Notes under the pieces: model-generated | Database searches by the model: none | Told to the model about the DNA's origin: nothing | Seen by the model: the letters and a program-made list of their open reading frames with translations, nothing else | Program-made: the position numbers and the translations under genes | DNA from: JAXDMK01 sp963765955 | GTDB taxonomy: Bacteria > Actinomycetota > Acidimicrobiia > Acidimicrobiales > AC-14 | Reading direction: 5' to 3' | Length of the DNA: 64,000 nucleotides | Assembly (NCBI GenBank): GCA_963765955.1 | Contig: CAVXYA010000009.1 | Location: 310,001 to 374,000 of the forward strand | Shown: one piece after another, positions 34,096 through 45,000 of the stretch | Numbering within the stretch: position 1 is the stretch's first letter | Layout: each line of letters starts with the position of its first letter

Positions 34096-35325
34096 ATGAT
34101 CGCTGCCGCGGTTGGCGAGTTGCTGTCGGGGTTGGAGAACGTTCTCCGCGACCTCGATCCCGAGGGCCTGGGGCCGTCGCAGTCGCTGGAGCTGTTCGAA
34201 GCCTTTCACCGCATCGAGCGGCTGGGAGCGGCGGGAAAGGCCCTGTGCGCTCGGCAGGTGGCGGCGTCTCGGGCCTGGTTCTCAACCGGACATCGCTCGC
34301 CCTGCCACCTCATCGCCGACGCCACCGGAACCTCCGTGCGCCACGCCTTCGATCTGCTGGAGGCGTCCGAGGCCATGCGCAGCCTGCCCGCCACCGAGGA
34401 GAGGTTCCGGTCGGGCGCACTCACCGAGCGGCAAGCGGTCGAGGTGGCCACCGCCGCGGTCGCCGATCCGATCTCGGAGGCAGAGCTGCTGGAGCTGGCC
34501 GAAACCGAGTCGTATCTCGAGCTGCAACGGGCGGCGGCCCGGGTACGGGCGGCGGCCACCGACGACGATGAGCGCCACCGCCGGGCTCACCGTCGACGCC
34601 ATTTCCGGCATTGGGTCGACGTCGAGGGGTCGTTCCGCTTCTCGGGCAGCCTCACGCCCGAGGCCGGCGCCGTCCTGCTGGCCGGCCTGGAGCCTCACCG
34701 CCAGGCCATCTCCCGACGAGCGGCCGAATCCGACCCGGGCAGGAGCCCCAAGCGGCAGAGGGACTCGGATGCGGCGGTGGTCGCCGACGCCCTGGTGGAG
34801 ATGGCTCGTCACTCGCCTGAGCAGTCGGACGCCTTCCGGCCCTCCGCCCTGATCCACGTGCGGGTCGATCACGCTGCTCTGGTGCGGGGGCACACCGAGC
34901 GGGGTGAGGTGTGCGAGGTGCCGGGGGCGGGACCGGTCACCGTCGGCTGGGTCGAGAGCCTGCTGCCGGATGCCGTCGTGGCGGCCCTCGAGGTCGACGA
35001 CGGCGAAGTGCTCAAGGTTGCCCACCTGGGCCGCAGCATCCCGGCCCGGGTGCGGACTGCCCTCATCGAGCGTGACCGGGCCTGCGTGGTACCCGGCTGC
35101 TCGGTCGAGTCCGACCTGGAGATCGACCACATCCAGCCGGTCGCGGCCGGGGGCCGCACCGAACTGGCGAATCTGTGCCGGCTGTGCCGGTTTCACCACT
35201 ACCTCAAGACCCACCACGGCTGGCAGATATCCCGCCGGGGCAAACGGTGGCTCTGGGATGGCCCCCACGGCCCACCCCCCGATCCGCTGGCCCGACAGCC
35301 CGAGCTGGCGGCGGCCGGGCGCTAG
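34096..35325 (+). CDS. 13E12-repeat/DUF222 protein with C-terminal HNH endonuclease domain
   Basis: The 409-residue protein has the DUF222 helical region (about 20-290) and an HNH domain near residues 330-385: ACVVPGCSVESDLEIDHIQP, then GGRTELANLCRLCRFHHYLKTHHGW. This is the HNH pattern with Cys and His metal ligands. Proteins of this type are common in actinobacteria and often occur in many copies; in Mycobacterium tuberculosis they are the REP13E12 family and hold phage integration sites. The biological role is not established. Promoter-proximal ATG at 34096 is the first start. Confidence 0.85.
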   Translation: MIAAAVGELLSGLENVLRDLDPEGLGPSQSLELFEAFHRIERLGAAGKALCARQVAASRAWFSTGHRSPCHLIADATGTSVRHAFDLLEASEAMRSLPATEERFRSGALTERQAVEVATAAVADPISEAELLELAETESYLELQRAAARVRAAATDDDERHRRAHRRRHFRHWVDVEGSFRFSGSLTPEAGAVLLAGLEPHRQAISRRAAESDPGRSPKRQRDSDAAVVADALVEMARHSPEQSDAFRPSALIHVRVDHAALVRGHTERGEVCEVPGAGPVTVGWVESLLPDAVVAALEVDDGEVLKVAHLGRSIPARVRTALIERDRACVVPGCSVESDLEIDHIQPVAAGGRTELANLCRLCRFHHYLKTHHGWQISRRGKRWLWDGPHGPPPDPLARQPELAAAGR

Positions 35326-35369
35326 AACGCGCCCGCCCGCCAGGACCGACGGAGCCTGCCGCCGCACCA

Positions 35370-36224
35370 TTAAGGAGTCACCGTGCCCTCGGGGAGGAGG
35401 CGGGGGCCGTAGTACACCTGCCAGCCGTGGTAGGCGAGGTAGGTGCGCTCGTCGGCCTCCATCTGCTGGGCGTAGGCGGTGACGGCCCGCACGTAGCGGT
35501 TCGAGTTGTTGTACGAGAACAGGGCGCGGGCCATGTCGGTGAGGGCGCCGTTGGCCCGCAGCAGGCGGGCGGCGGCGGCGATGGAGTCGGCCGTCGACTC
35601 GATGTCGCCCCCCTCGCCGTAGATGTCCCAGGTGGTCGGGATGAACTGCATGGGGCCCCGGGCCCCGGCCGAACTGTCGCCCCGGATACGGCCCATGCGG
35701 GTCTCGACCAGGTGGATGGAGGCCAGGTACTCCCACGGCACCCCGCTGACGCTCTCGGCCTCCTTGTAGTGGGCCAGCAGCGCCGGCGCCGGCTCGGGCG
35801 GCACGATTCGCCACGAGGGGAGCGGACGGTCGGGGTCGTAGGGGGTCAGGGCGGTGAGGTCCCGGGCTGCGGCGAGGTGAACCTCGGTGGCGGCCCGCAC
35901 CGACGCCGGCAGCAGGGCCAGCGCCTCGTCCTCCAGCTCGGGATGGAAGACCAGCTCCCGGACCGCGGCCTGCTGGATCTGACCCCACCGGTGCATGTCG
36001 GCGTCGGGCGTGGCCGGGTCGTGGATGGCGGTCTCGGCCGCGACCAGGTCGGACGCCACCCGGGCCGCCGGCGTCAACGTCGTCGTGGTCGCCGCCAGAG
36101 TCGTCGGGGTGACGGCGCTGGTGGGAGTGACAGGGGTGGTTGGAGACGAGGTCGACGACCCGTCGTCGCCGGAGCAGGCGGCGAGCGTCGCCAGCCCCAC
36201 CAGCAGGGCCACGAGCCGGGCCAC
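35370..36224 (-). CDS. Lytic murein transglycosylase lipoprotein (SLT domain)
   Basis: The 284-residue protein opens with a lipoprotein signal (ARLVALLVGLATLAACSG), then a Ser/Thr linker. A C-terminal SLT domain (about 150-270) has the catalytic glutamate in ASIHLVETRMGRIRGD, then GARGPMQFIPTTWDIYG and ALFSYNNSNRYVRAVTAYA. It should cleave glycan strands of peptidoglycan outside the cell. GTG at 36222-36224 is the earliest start that keeps a normal signal; the frame continues upstream into miaB's complement without a better start. It diverges from miaB. Confidence 0.87.
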   Translation of the reverse strand: MARLVALLVGLATLAACSGDDGSSTSSPTTPVTPTSAVTPTTLAATTTTLTPAARVASDLVAAETAIHDPATPDADMHRWGQIQQAAVRELVFHPELEDEALALLPASVRAATEVHLAAARDLTALTPYDPDRPLPSWRIVPPEPAPALLAHYKEAESVSGVPWEYLASIHLVETRMGRIRGDSSAGARGPMQFIPTTWDIYGEGGDIESTADSIAAAARLLRANGALTDMARALFSYNNSNRYVRAVTAYAQQMEADERTYLAYHGWQVYYGPRLLPEGTVTP

Positions 36225-36260
36225 GAGCCCGGGCGTCCGCCGGGGCTCTAGCCTGGGGCG

Positions 36261-37649
36261 GTGGCCGGCAAGTACCTGATCAGGACGTTTGGCTGCCAGA
36301 TGAACGTCCACGACTCCGAGCGCCTGGCCGGGGTGCTGGAGGCCGAGGGCATGGAGGCCACCGACGACGTCGAGCAGGCCGATGTCGTCCTCCTGAACAC
36401 CTGCTGCATCCGGGAGAACGCCGACAACAAGCTCTACGGGCACCTCGGCCACCTTAAGGCGGTGAAGGACCGCCACCCCGACATGCAGATCGCCGTCGGC
36501 GGGTGCCTGGCCCAGAAGGACAGGGAGCTCATCCAGCAGCGGGCGCCCCAGGTGGACGCCGTCTTCGGCACCCACAACGTGGGCCGGGCGGCCGAGCTCC
36601 TCCGCCAGGCGGCCGATGGCGGGCGGCCGGTCATGGAGATCTTCGACGAGGCCCAGCTCGACCAGGAGACTGCCCTTCCCGTGCGGCGGGGGCTGGCCCA
36701 CACCGCGTGGGTGACGATCCAGGTCGGCTGCGACAACTCGTGCGCCTTCTGCATCGTGCCGTCGGTGCGGGGCAAGGAGATCAGCCGGCCGTTCGACCAG
36801 GTGGTGGCCGAGGTGGAGGGGCTGGCCGCGGCGGGCACGGTGGAGGTCACCCTCCTCGGCCAGAACGTGAACTCCTACGGCCGCGACCTCACCCGTCGCC
36901 GGCCGCTGTTCGCCGACCTCCTGCGGGCGGTGGCGGACGTCCACGGGATCCGCCGGGTGCGGTACACCAGCCCCCATCCCAAGGACCTGCGGCCCGACAC
37001 CATCGAGGCCATGGCGGCCACGCCGACGGTCTGTGAGCACCTTCACCTGCCGCTCCAGTCCGGGAGCGACCGGGTGCTGGCGGCCATGCACCGGGGCTAC
37101 ACCGGCCGCCGCTACCTGGAGAAGCTGGCCGCGGCCCGGGCCGCGGTGCCCGACCTGGCCGTCACCACCGACCTCATCGTGGGCTTCCCGGGCGAGACCG
37201 ACGACGACTTCGAGCGCACCCTTCAGGTGGCGGCCGAGGCCGAGTACGACAGCGCCTACACCTTCCTCTTCTCCCCCCGACCCGGCACCGAGGCCGCGGC
37301 CATGGCCCCGGAGACCTTCGTGGCGCCGGAGGTCGCGGCCGAGCGGTTCGAGCGCCTGCGGGTCGTCGTCGAACGGTCGGCCCTGGCCAAGCACCGGGCC
37401 CGCATCGGACGTACCGAGGAGGTGCTGGTCGAGGGCCCGAGCAAGCGTGACCCCTCGGTCGCCGCGGGCCGCACCCGGCAAAACAAGCTCGTCCACTTCC
37501 CGGTCGCCGAGGGCGAGAGCGTGCCGGCCGCCGGCACCTTCGCCGACGTCCTCATCACCGGTGCCGCCCCCCATCACCTCATCGGCGACCTGGTGGCGAT
37601 CACCGCCCGGCCCCGCCACAAGACCCGCATCCCACTGGCGGTCGTCTGA
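36261..37649 (+). CDS. miaB: tRNA-2-methylthio-N6-dimethylallyladenosine synthase MiaB
   Basis: MiaB adds a methylthio group to i6A37 in tRNAs, using radical SAM chemistry. The 462-residue protein has the N-terminal cluster cysteines (RTFGCQMN, LNTCCIRENADNK, VGGCLAQ), the radical-SAM CxxxCxxC motif in GCDNSCAFCIVPSVRG, the core LLGQNVNSYG, and a C-terminal TRAM domain. GTG at 36261 begins the frame. It is followed by miaA, which makes its substrate. The pair is followed by dapF-hflX-dapC in one operon. Confidence 0.97.
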   Translation: MAGKYLIRTFGCQMNVHDSERLAGVLEAEGMEATDDVEQADVVLLNTCCIRENADNKLYGHLGHLKAVKDRHPDMQIAVGGCLAQKDRELIQQRAPQVDAVFGTHNVGRAAELLRQAADGGRPVMEIFDEAQLDQETALPVRRGLAHTAWVTIQVGCDNSCAFCIVPSVRGKEISRPFDQVVAEVEGLAAAGTVEVTLLGQNVNSYGRDLTRRRPLFADLLRAVADVHGIRRVRYTSPHPKDLRPDTIEAMAATPTVCEHLHLPLQSGSDRVLAAMHRGYTGRRYLEKLAAARAAVPDLAVTTDLIVGFPGETDDDFERTLQVAAEAEYDSAYTFLFSPRPGTEAAAMAPETFVAPEVAAERFERLRVVVERSALAKHRARIGRTEEVLVEGPSKRDPSVAAGRTRQNKLVHFPVAEGESVPAAGTFADVLITGAAPHHLIGDLVAITARPRHKTRIPLAVV

Positions 37650-37680
37650 CGCATCCCCGCCCGTTTGATGCACTCGTGCC

Positions 37681-38666
37681 GTGGTGAACGGGCCCGATCC
37701 GGCCCGGACCCCACGACACCTCGCCCTGGTCGGGCCGACGGCGTCGGGCAAGTCGGCCCTCGCCCTGGACGTGGCCCGCCGCCTGGGCGACGTCGAGCTG
37801 GTGTCGGCGGACTCCATGCAGGTCTACCGGGGGATGGACGTCGGCACGGCCAAGCCGACGGCGGCCGAGCGGGCCGAGGTCCCCCACCACCTGCTCGACC
37901 TGGCCGACCCGACGGAGGACTTCTCGGTGGCCCGCTTCCAGGCCGAGGCCGAGGCCGCCATCGCCGCCATCGAGGCCCGGGGCCACCGGGCGCTGTTGGT
38001 CGGCGGGACCGGGCTCTACCTGCAGTCGGTGGTCGACGAGCTGCACCTGCCCGGGCAGTGGCCCGACGTCCGGGCCGAGCTGGAGGCGGACTGGAGGCGG
38101 ACCTGGAGGCGGCACTGGAGGCGGAGGGGGGTGCGGAGCGGGAGCCGGCGGTGGTGGGAGCCCTCCACCTGCGGCTGGCCGACGCCGATCCCGCCGCCGC
38201 CGCCCGCATCGAGCCCGGCAACGCCCGCCGCATCGTCCGGGCCCTGGAGGTCACGCTGGGCAGCGGCCGGCCGTTCTCCTCGTTCGGCCCCGGCCTCGAC
38301 GCCTACCCCACCACCACCCGTTTCCGCCTGGCCGGGGTATGGCTGCCCCGGATGGTCGTCAACGAGCGCATCGAGTCCCGCTACCACGAGCAGCTCGAGG
38401 CCGGGTTCCTCGACGAGGTGCGGGCCCTGCCCGAGGGACTGTCGCGCACCGCCCGCCAGGCCCTCGGCTACCGCGAGCTGCTGGGACACCTGGCTGGGAA
38501 GTCCACGCTCGACGAGGCGGTTGACGAAGCCGTCCGCCGCACCCGGGAGTTCGCCCGCCGCCAGCGGTCGTGGTTCCGGCGCGATCCCCGGATCACCTGG
38601 TTGGGGACGTCCCGAAATCCCCTCGATCTGCTTCCCGCCCTGCTGGGAGACTGGGCCTGCTCATGA
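37681..38666 (+). CDS. miaA: tRNA dimethylallyltransferase MiaA (frameshifted)
   Basis: MiaA transfers the dimethylallyl group to A37 of tRNA. The first part has the P-loop VGPTASGKSALAL, SADSMQVYRGMDVGTAKPT, HHLLDLADPTEDFSVARF and VGGTGLYLQSV. The frame changes at a short repeat near 38091, where three or four copies of CTGGAGGCGGA follow one another. Adding one C restores the frame and leads to NARRIVRALEVTLGSG and ALGYRELLGHL. Corrected length is 328 residues. Slippage in the repeat, or an assembly error there, explains the shift. GTG starts at 37681 or 37684; the end overlaps dapF (ATGA). Confidence 0.9.
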
Positions 38667-39400
38667 GACTCGAGAAATACCACGGCCTGGGCAACGACTT
38701 CCTCGTCCTCCTCGACCTCGACGGCATCCATCCGGTCGACGGGGCCACCGCTCGCGCCCTGTGCGACCGCCACCGGGGCGTGGGCGCCGACGGGCTGATC
38801 CGGGTGACGGCCGGTCTGGCCATGGAGCTGTACAACGCCGATGGCGGACGGGCGGAGATGAGCGGCAACGGCATTCGCTGCCTGGCCCGGGCGCTCGTCG
38901 ACGCCGGCTTGGAGGCAGGACCGGAGATCACGATCGCCACCGACGCCGGCCCCCGCCGGGTGCGGTTCAACGACGACCGCACGATCAGCGTCGACATGGG
39001 GGTGGCCACGGTGGAGCCCGGCCCCGGGCAGTCTCTGCTCGTGGACATGGGGAACCCGCACGCGGTGATCGAGGTCCAGGACCCCTACGACGCCGACCTC
39101 CGCTGGGAGGCCCGCCGCTTCGGCGCCGACGTGAACCTCGAGCTGATCGCGGCCGGCCCCGGTCCCGACGAGCTGACGATGCGGGTGTGGGAGCGGGGCG
39201 TGGGCGAGACGCTGGCCTGCGGCACCGGGGCGTGCGCGGCGGCGGCCGCCGGCCACAAGTGGGGCATGGTGGGGGAGCGGGTCACCGTGCACCAGCCCGG
39301 GGGCGCGGTCCAGGTCGACCTTGCCGGCCCCGAGGTCGTCCTCACCGGACCGGCGACGTGGGTCGCCACCGTGCAGGTTCGCGCCGGGGACGTGCACTGA
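38663..39400 (+). CDS. dapF: Diaminopimelate epimerase
   Basis: DapF interconverts LL- and meso-diaminopimelate, giving the peptidoglycan cross-linker and lysine precursor. The 245-residue protein has both catalytic cysteines, in YNADGGRAEMSGNGIRC and in LACGTGACAAAAAG, and the N-terminal KYHGLGNDFLVL. It is slightly short compared with the usual 270-290. ATG at 38663 overlaps the miaA stop. Its stop overlaps the hflX start by one base. The late steps before it are encoded by dapC just downstream and by dapD-dapE at 46419-48290. Confidence 0.96.
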   Translation: MRLEKYHGLGNDFLVLLDLDGIHPVDGATARALCDRHRGVGADGLIRVTAGLAMELYNADGGRAEMSGNGIRCLARALVDAGLEAGPEITIATDAGPRRVRFNDDRTISVDMGVATVEPGPGQSLLVDMGNPHAVIEVQDPYDADLRWEARRFGADVNLELIAAGPGPDELTMRVWERGVGETLACGTGACAAAAAGHKWGMVGERVTVHQPGGAVQVDLAGPEVVLTGPATWVATVQVRAGDVH

Positions 39401-40677
39401 TGTCGCTCATCGAGCGGGGCCGGCGGGAGCGCATCGTGCTCGTCGGGGTGGCCGTGCCCCCCCACACCCTCGACGACGCCGAGTCGTCGCTCGACGAGCT
39501 GTCGGCCCTGGTCGACACCGCCGGCGCCGACGAGGTCGAGCGCGTCCTCCAGCGGCGGGAGAGCCCCGACGCAGCCACGTTCGTAGGCAAGGGCAAGGCC
39601 GAGGAGCTGCGGGAGATCTCGTACCAGGTCGACGCCGACACGGTCGTCTTCGACGAGGAGCTGACACCGGCCCAGAGCCGCAACCTGGAGAAGATCCTGG
39701 GCCGCACCGCCATCGACCGCACCGCGGTGATCCTCGACATCTTCGCCCAGCACGCCCACAGCCAGGAGGGAAAGGCGCAGGTGGAGCTGGCCCTCCTCCG
39801 CTACCGCCTGCCCCGGCTGCGGGGCAAGGGCAAGGGCCTCAGCCAGCAGGCCGGTGGCATCGGCACCCGGTTCGGCGGTGGCGAGACCAAGCTCGAGATC
39901 GACCGGCGGCGGCTGCTGCGCCGGATCAGCAAGCTGGAGTCCGACCTCAAGGTCAACACCAAGAACCGGCGGGTCCAGCGCAAGGCCCGGGCCCGGTCGC
40001 GGCTGCAGACCGTCGCCATCGTCGGCTACACCAACGCCGGCAAGTCCACTCTGTTGAACCGGCTCACCGACGCCGGGGTGCTGGTCGAGGACCGGCTGTT
40101 CGCCACCGTCGACCCCGCCACCCGCCGCCTCGACCTTCCCGGCGGAGAGCGGGTCCTGCTGTCGGACACCGTCGGCTTCGTGCGCAAGCTGCCGACGCAG
40201 CTGGTGGAGGCGTTCCGGTCGACGCTCGAGGAGGTGGCCGAGGCCGACCTCCTGGTGCACGTGGTCGACGCCTCGTCGGCCGACCCCGAGGCCCAGATGG
40301 CGGCGGTCGACACCGTCCTGCGGGAGATCGGGGCCGACGAGGTGCCGGTGCTGCTGGCGTTCAACAAGTCGGACGTCTTGGAACGGATCGGGGCCGGCGA
40401 GGAGGTCAAGCGCCTCCTCGACCGCCATCCGGGCTCGGTGGCCCTGTCGGCCGTCAGCGGCGAGGGCATCGACGGCCTGCTGGAGGCGGTGGGGGAGCGG
40501 CTGCGGCTGCTCTCCCGCACGGTCGAGATGGTGGTGCCCTACGAGCGGGGCGACGTGGTGGCCTCCCTCCACCGTCACGGCGAGGTGCTGTCGGAGGACC
40601 ACGAGGCCGACGCCACCCGCATCCGGGTCCGCCTGCCCGACCCCGAGGTCAACCGCTTCGCCGACTTCCTGGCATGA
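39400..40677 (+). CDS. hflX: Ribosome-dissociating GTPase HflX
   Basis: HflX splits stalled or stress-arrested ribosomes. The 425-residue protein has the N-terminal HflX domain (ATFVGKGKAEELRE, VVFDEELTPAQSRNLEKIL), the family hallmark QQAGGIGTRFGGGETKLEID, and a GTPase domain with P-loop GYTNAGKSTLLN, DTVGFVRKLPTQLVEAF and NKSD. TGATG overlaps dapF. The gene is part of the miaB-miaA-dapF-hflX-dapC operon, an order also found in mycobacteria up to hflX. Confidence 0.96.
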   Translation: MSLIERGRRERIVLVGVAVPPHTLDDAESSLDELSALVDTAGADEVERVLQRRESPDAATFVGKGKAEELREISYQVDADTVVFDEELTPAQSRNLEKILGRTAIDRTAVILDIFAQHAHSQEGKAQVELALLRYRLPRLRGKGKGLSQQAGGIGTRFGGGETKLEIDRRRLLRRISKLESDLKVNTKNRRVQRKARARSRLQTVAIVGYTNAGKSTLLNRLTDAGVLVEDRLFATVDPATRRLDLPGGERVLLSDTVGFVRKLPTQLVEAFRSTLEEVAEADLLVHVVDASSADPEAQMAAVDTVLREIGADEVPVLLAFNKSDVLERIGAGEEVKRLLDRHPGSVALSAVSGEGIDGLLEAVGERLRLLSRTVEMVVPYERGDVVASLHRHGEVLSEDHEADATRIRVRLPDPEVNRFADFLA

Positions 40678-41841
40678 GCGCCAGTGACGCCGGCGCTGGC
40701 CGGCGCGGCTTCCGGCCGCCGCCGTACCCCTACGACCGCCTCGACCGGCTCAAGCCGCTGGCCGCCGGGCACGAGGGGGGCCTGGTCGACCTGTCCATCG
40801 GCACGCCGTGCGACCCGCCGCCGCCCGAGGTGGTGGCCGCCCTCTCGTCGTCGGGCGCGGAGCGGGGCTACCCGTCGTCGATCGGCACGCCCGCCTTCCG
40901 GGAGGCGGCCGTCGGGTGGATGCGGCGCCGGCTGGGGGTCGACGTCCCGGTCGCCGACGTGGCCGCCTGCATCGGCACCAAGGAGCTGGTCACGGCCATG
41001 CCCCAGTGGCTCCACCTGCGCGACCCGAGCCGGGACACGGTCCTGTACCCGGCGGTGTCGTACCCGTCCTACGCCATGGGGGCCACCCTCGCCGGCTGCC
41101 GAGCGGTGCCGGTCGACGCTCGAGGGGGACGGGATCGGCCAGGGCGGGCTCGACGCCGTCGACCCGGCCGACGTCGCCCGGGCCCTGTGCCTGTGGGTGA
41201 ACTCGCCGGGCAACCCGACGGGGGCCCTCACCGACCTCGGGGCGGCGGCGGCCTGGGGCCGGGCCCACGGCGTGCCGGTGGTGAGCGACGAGTGCTACGT
41301 GGAGTTCACGTGGTCGGGCCGCCCCCGCACGATCCTCGAGCACGGGGCCGAGGGGGTGCTGGCCGTCCACTCGCTGTCGAAGCGGTCGAACCTGGCCGGG
41401 CTGCGGGCCGGCTTCTACGCCGGCGACGCCGAGCTGGTGCACTACCTGTCCGAGGTCCGCAAGCACGCCGGGGCCATGGTGCCGGGGCCGGTGCAGGCGG
41501 CGGCGGTGGTGGCCTTCGCCGACGACGTCCATGTCGACGCCCAGCGGGAGCGGTACGAGGAGCGGATGGCGTTCTTTCGGGACGTGCTCGCCGGCGCCGG
41601 TGCCGTCGCCGGCCCGGCCGGCGGTTCGTTCTATCTCTGGGCTGCCGCACCGGGTGGTGACGCCTGGGGACTCACCGCCTGGTTGGCCAAATGGGGAGGG
41701 GTGCTGGTCGCCCCCGGTGACCTGTATGGCCCCGGCGGCGAAGGCTATGTGCGGGTGGCCTTGGTGCAGCCCATGGACCGCCTCCGGCTGGTGGCCGACC
41801 GGCTCCGGCAGGCCCCCGAGGCAGGTCCCGGGCGGGGGTGA
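40674..41841 (+). CDS. dapC: Succinyldiaminopimelate transaminase (DapC type, frameshifted)
   Basis: It is a PLP-dependent class I aminotransferase; next to dapF and with dapD/dapE in the same window, the best call is N-succinyl-LL-DAP aminotransferase. The first part (from ATG 40674, ATGA overlap with hflX) has PPYPYDRLDRLKPLA and CIGTKELVTAMPQWL. After a one-base shift near 41115-41121 the second part shows LWVNSPGNPTGAL, SDECYVEF and the PLP lysine in VHSLSKRSNLAGLRAGF. Corrected length is 388 residues. An assembly indel is the likely cause. Other class I aminotransferases cannot be fully excluded. Confidence 0.85.
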
Positions 41842-42018
41842 CGTCCTCGCCCGAGCCCTCGTCGCCCGTGCCACCTGGTTGGAAGTCGGCCTCACCGGGT
41901 GTGGTGGCGTCCGATGCCGGTTGGGTTCGTTGTATGGGCAGGAGTCCGGCGGTAGGGTTGGCGGATCGGATGGTGTAGCGAATTCGGCATCGAGATTTGT
42001 CCCGGATGCAAGTCGGTC

Positions 42019-45000
42019 ATGGTGCCCGACGTTGCGTCGTGCACGTGCGCGAACTGCGGCACTGTCTGCAAAGGCCTATTTCGGGGTTGCCCGGAGGTCT
42101 GGTCACGCGGTGCGAAGCGCACCGGCGGCAAGATCCCGCCGACAACCGCCGACGCCCCCCGCGCCGAGCCGGTCATGGTGAGCGTCACGGCCAGGCCACC
42201 CGTCACGGCCAGGCCGCCGGTCGCGGCCCCAGGCCGCCGGTCGCGGCCGACCCTCCTGTCACCGCCCGACCGCTTGTCGTGACCGGCGCCGTCCGGGAAG
42301 GGGCGGTATCGGCGGTGGCGCCGTCGACGGGTGGGGCGGGCCGCGATGTCGACCCCGGAGCGAAACCGGTCCGCTCGACAGCCTCGAGCGGCTCATCCCC
42401 CCCTCCGCAACCGCCGTCCACCTCGCGGCCTGGATCCCAGTCGCCGCCCGCAGCACAGTCGCCGCCGGCTCCGCCGGTCACCTCGAGCATCCCCCAGCCT
42501 CCGCCCCAGGTGACGCCTCCCCAGTCCTGGCCCGAGCGGCCGCCGGCGGGTCCACCACCCCCCGAGAGCCCGCCCATCCCGAGCGCGGGCCCGAGTCCCG
42601 ATCCCGGCTTTCCCCCGTACTCGTCCGTGACCGACCGAGAGTCGGAGCTCGCGGGCCGGCTGCGAGCCTTGGCCGCCAACCCCGACGACCCCGACAGCAT
42701 GCGCCGGGGCCTGCTGTGGGTGGCGGGCGAGGTGCAGGCGTGCGAGCAGGCCACCCGCCAGGCCGCCCAGCAGATGGCCGCCCTCACCAGCCGCCTGGCC
42801 GCGGTCGAGGCCCGGGAGCTCGACCTGGCCCGCACGACGGCCGGTCTCGACAGCTTCCGGCGCGAGTTCCTGTGGCTGTCGGGGGAGGTCCAGGCCCGGG
42901 GCGAGGCCCTCGCCCGGGCCAACAGCCAGATCGAGGCGCTCACCGGTGAGCTGGCCGACTTCCGCCACCAGACGGGCGAGCGCATCGCGGGCCTGGGGGT
43001 CGGCGGACATCCGGGCGACGTGCGGGGTGAGATCGACCGCTACGCAGCCGAGGCGACGGGCGCGGGAGACTTCGCCGACGTGGCCCGGGCCGCACTGCGA
43101 GGTGGTCTCCTCGACGGCGCGGTGCGTGGGTTGCACGAGGAGATGGAGCGGGTGGCCCACGAGGTCCTCTCCGGCCAGCAGGCGGCGACGGCCCAGGTGG
43201 CGGCGCGCACCGCTCCGCTGGAGGGGGCCCTGCACGAGCTTCGCCGTGAGCTCGATCGCGTCAGAGACGAGGCGGCCACCACCAACCAGGCCGTCCGGGC
43301 CGAGGTGGCCGACCACGTGGCCATCCTCGATCAGCGGTTGCAGGGCGTCGAGACGCTCCAGCGCGAGCTCGACGGCGTGTACCGGGAGCTCGACCGTCTG
43401 GCCGGAAACCTCTCGGGCGGCGACGGCCTGATCACCGAGATGGCCGAGCGTCTCCTGCCCCTGGAGGACGTGCTCGTCGCCACCCGCCGGGAGCTGCACG
43501 AGGCCCGGGAGGACCACGTGGCGGCCGCCGGGCGGGTGGAGGAGGTCACCGCCCGGGTCACCGAGATGTCGGACGAGATGACCCGCCGGGTCGAGGAGGT
43601 GGAAGGCAACGTCGCCGTTCGGGTCACCGAGGTCTCCGGCGAGTTGACCCGGCGGGTCGAGGCCATGGAAGGCGACGTCGCGGCCCGGGTCACCGAGGTG
43701 TCGGACGACCTGACGCGCCGCGTCCTGGACGTGGAGAACGGCGTCGCCGCCCGGCTGGCCGAGGTGGCCGACGTCGTCACCCTTCGGGTCTTGGAGGTGG
43801 CCGACGACGTCACCCGCCGGGTCGACGAGATCGAGGGCCGGGCCACCCAGCAGGTCGAGGCGGTGGCGGGGGATGTCGAGGGGGTCGGGCGGCGCATCGA
43901 CGTGGTGGGCGAGCGCATCGACATGGTCGAGGAGCGGGTCGACATGGTGGGCGAGCGGGTCAACACGGTCGACGAGCGCCTGGCCACCCTCGGCGTCCTC
44001 ACGTCCGACGTCGAGGGCATGTACCGCGAGCTCGACCGGGTGGCCGAGCTCACCCTGTCCCGCGACGGCGCCCTGGCCCAGATCGCCGACCGCACCACTC
44101 CCCTCGAGATCTCGGTGGCCGGCCTCCGCCAGGAACTCGAGCGGCTGGCGGGCGAAGTGGTGGTGGCGCAGCAGGCGAAGCTCGGCCAGGTCACCGACCG
44201 GCTCGACGCCGTCGGCGACCGGATGGGCTCGCTCGAGCTGCTGGTCGACCAGGTCGCCGAGCTGGGCCACGAGCTGCGCCGGGTCTCGGAGGAGGCGGGC
44301 AGCGCCCAGCAGGCCGCCCTCGCCGCCACCACCGAGCAGCTGGGGCTGGCCGGGCGCCTGCGCATGCTGGAGGGGCTGCCGGCCGACATCGAGGGCATGT
44401 ACCGCGACTTCGAGCGGGTGGCCGAGGCCGCCACCAGCCGCGAGGGCAGCCAGGGCGATGCTCTCGAGCGCCAGGCCGCGGTCGACACCGCCATCGAGGG
44501 ACTGCGGGCCGAGCTCCAGCGGATCGCGGCCGAGGGCCAGAGCACCGAGCTCGACCTGCGCCGCCGGCTGGCCAGCCTGGAGTCGCTCACCGGCGACCTC
44601 GACTCCCTCTACCGGGAGCTGGGTCGGGTCACGGCCCTGGCCGCCGACCACGAGGACCGCTCGGCCGCGTTCGAGGTGACCGTGGCCGGCGTCCGCGACA
44701 GCCTGGCCGAACTGCGGGAGCGCATCGAGGACGAGCGCATCTACACCACCGAGCAGGTCACCGGCCTGTGGGCCCGGATGCGGGCGGTGGAAGGGGTCCC
44801 GGCCGACATCGAACGGGTGACGACCGAGGCGGAGACGTTGGCCGAGGCGGTGAAACGGGCGTTCGGCGACTCCAACGAGACCATCGAGGCGGTGACCCGC
44901 CGGGTGCAGGCGCTCGAGGACCTTCCTGCCGACCTGGAGGTCGTGCGCCGCGAGATCGATGGTCTGGCCGAGACCACCCGCCTGCGGGAGGAGCAGGTCG

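Noticed and set aside
38041..38170. Genuine premature end of MiaA
   Set aside because: The frame break lies in a short GC-rich repeat and the conserved second half continues in the next frame to an ATGA overlap with dapF, so an indel is more likely.
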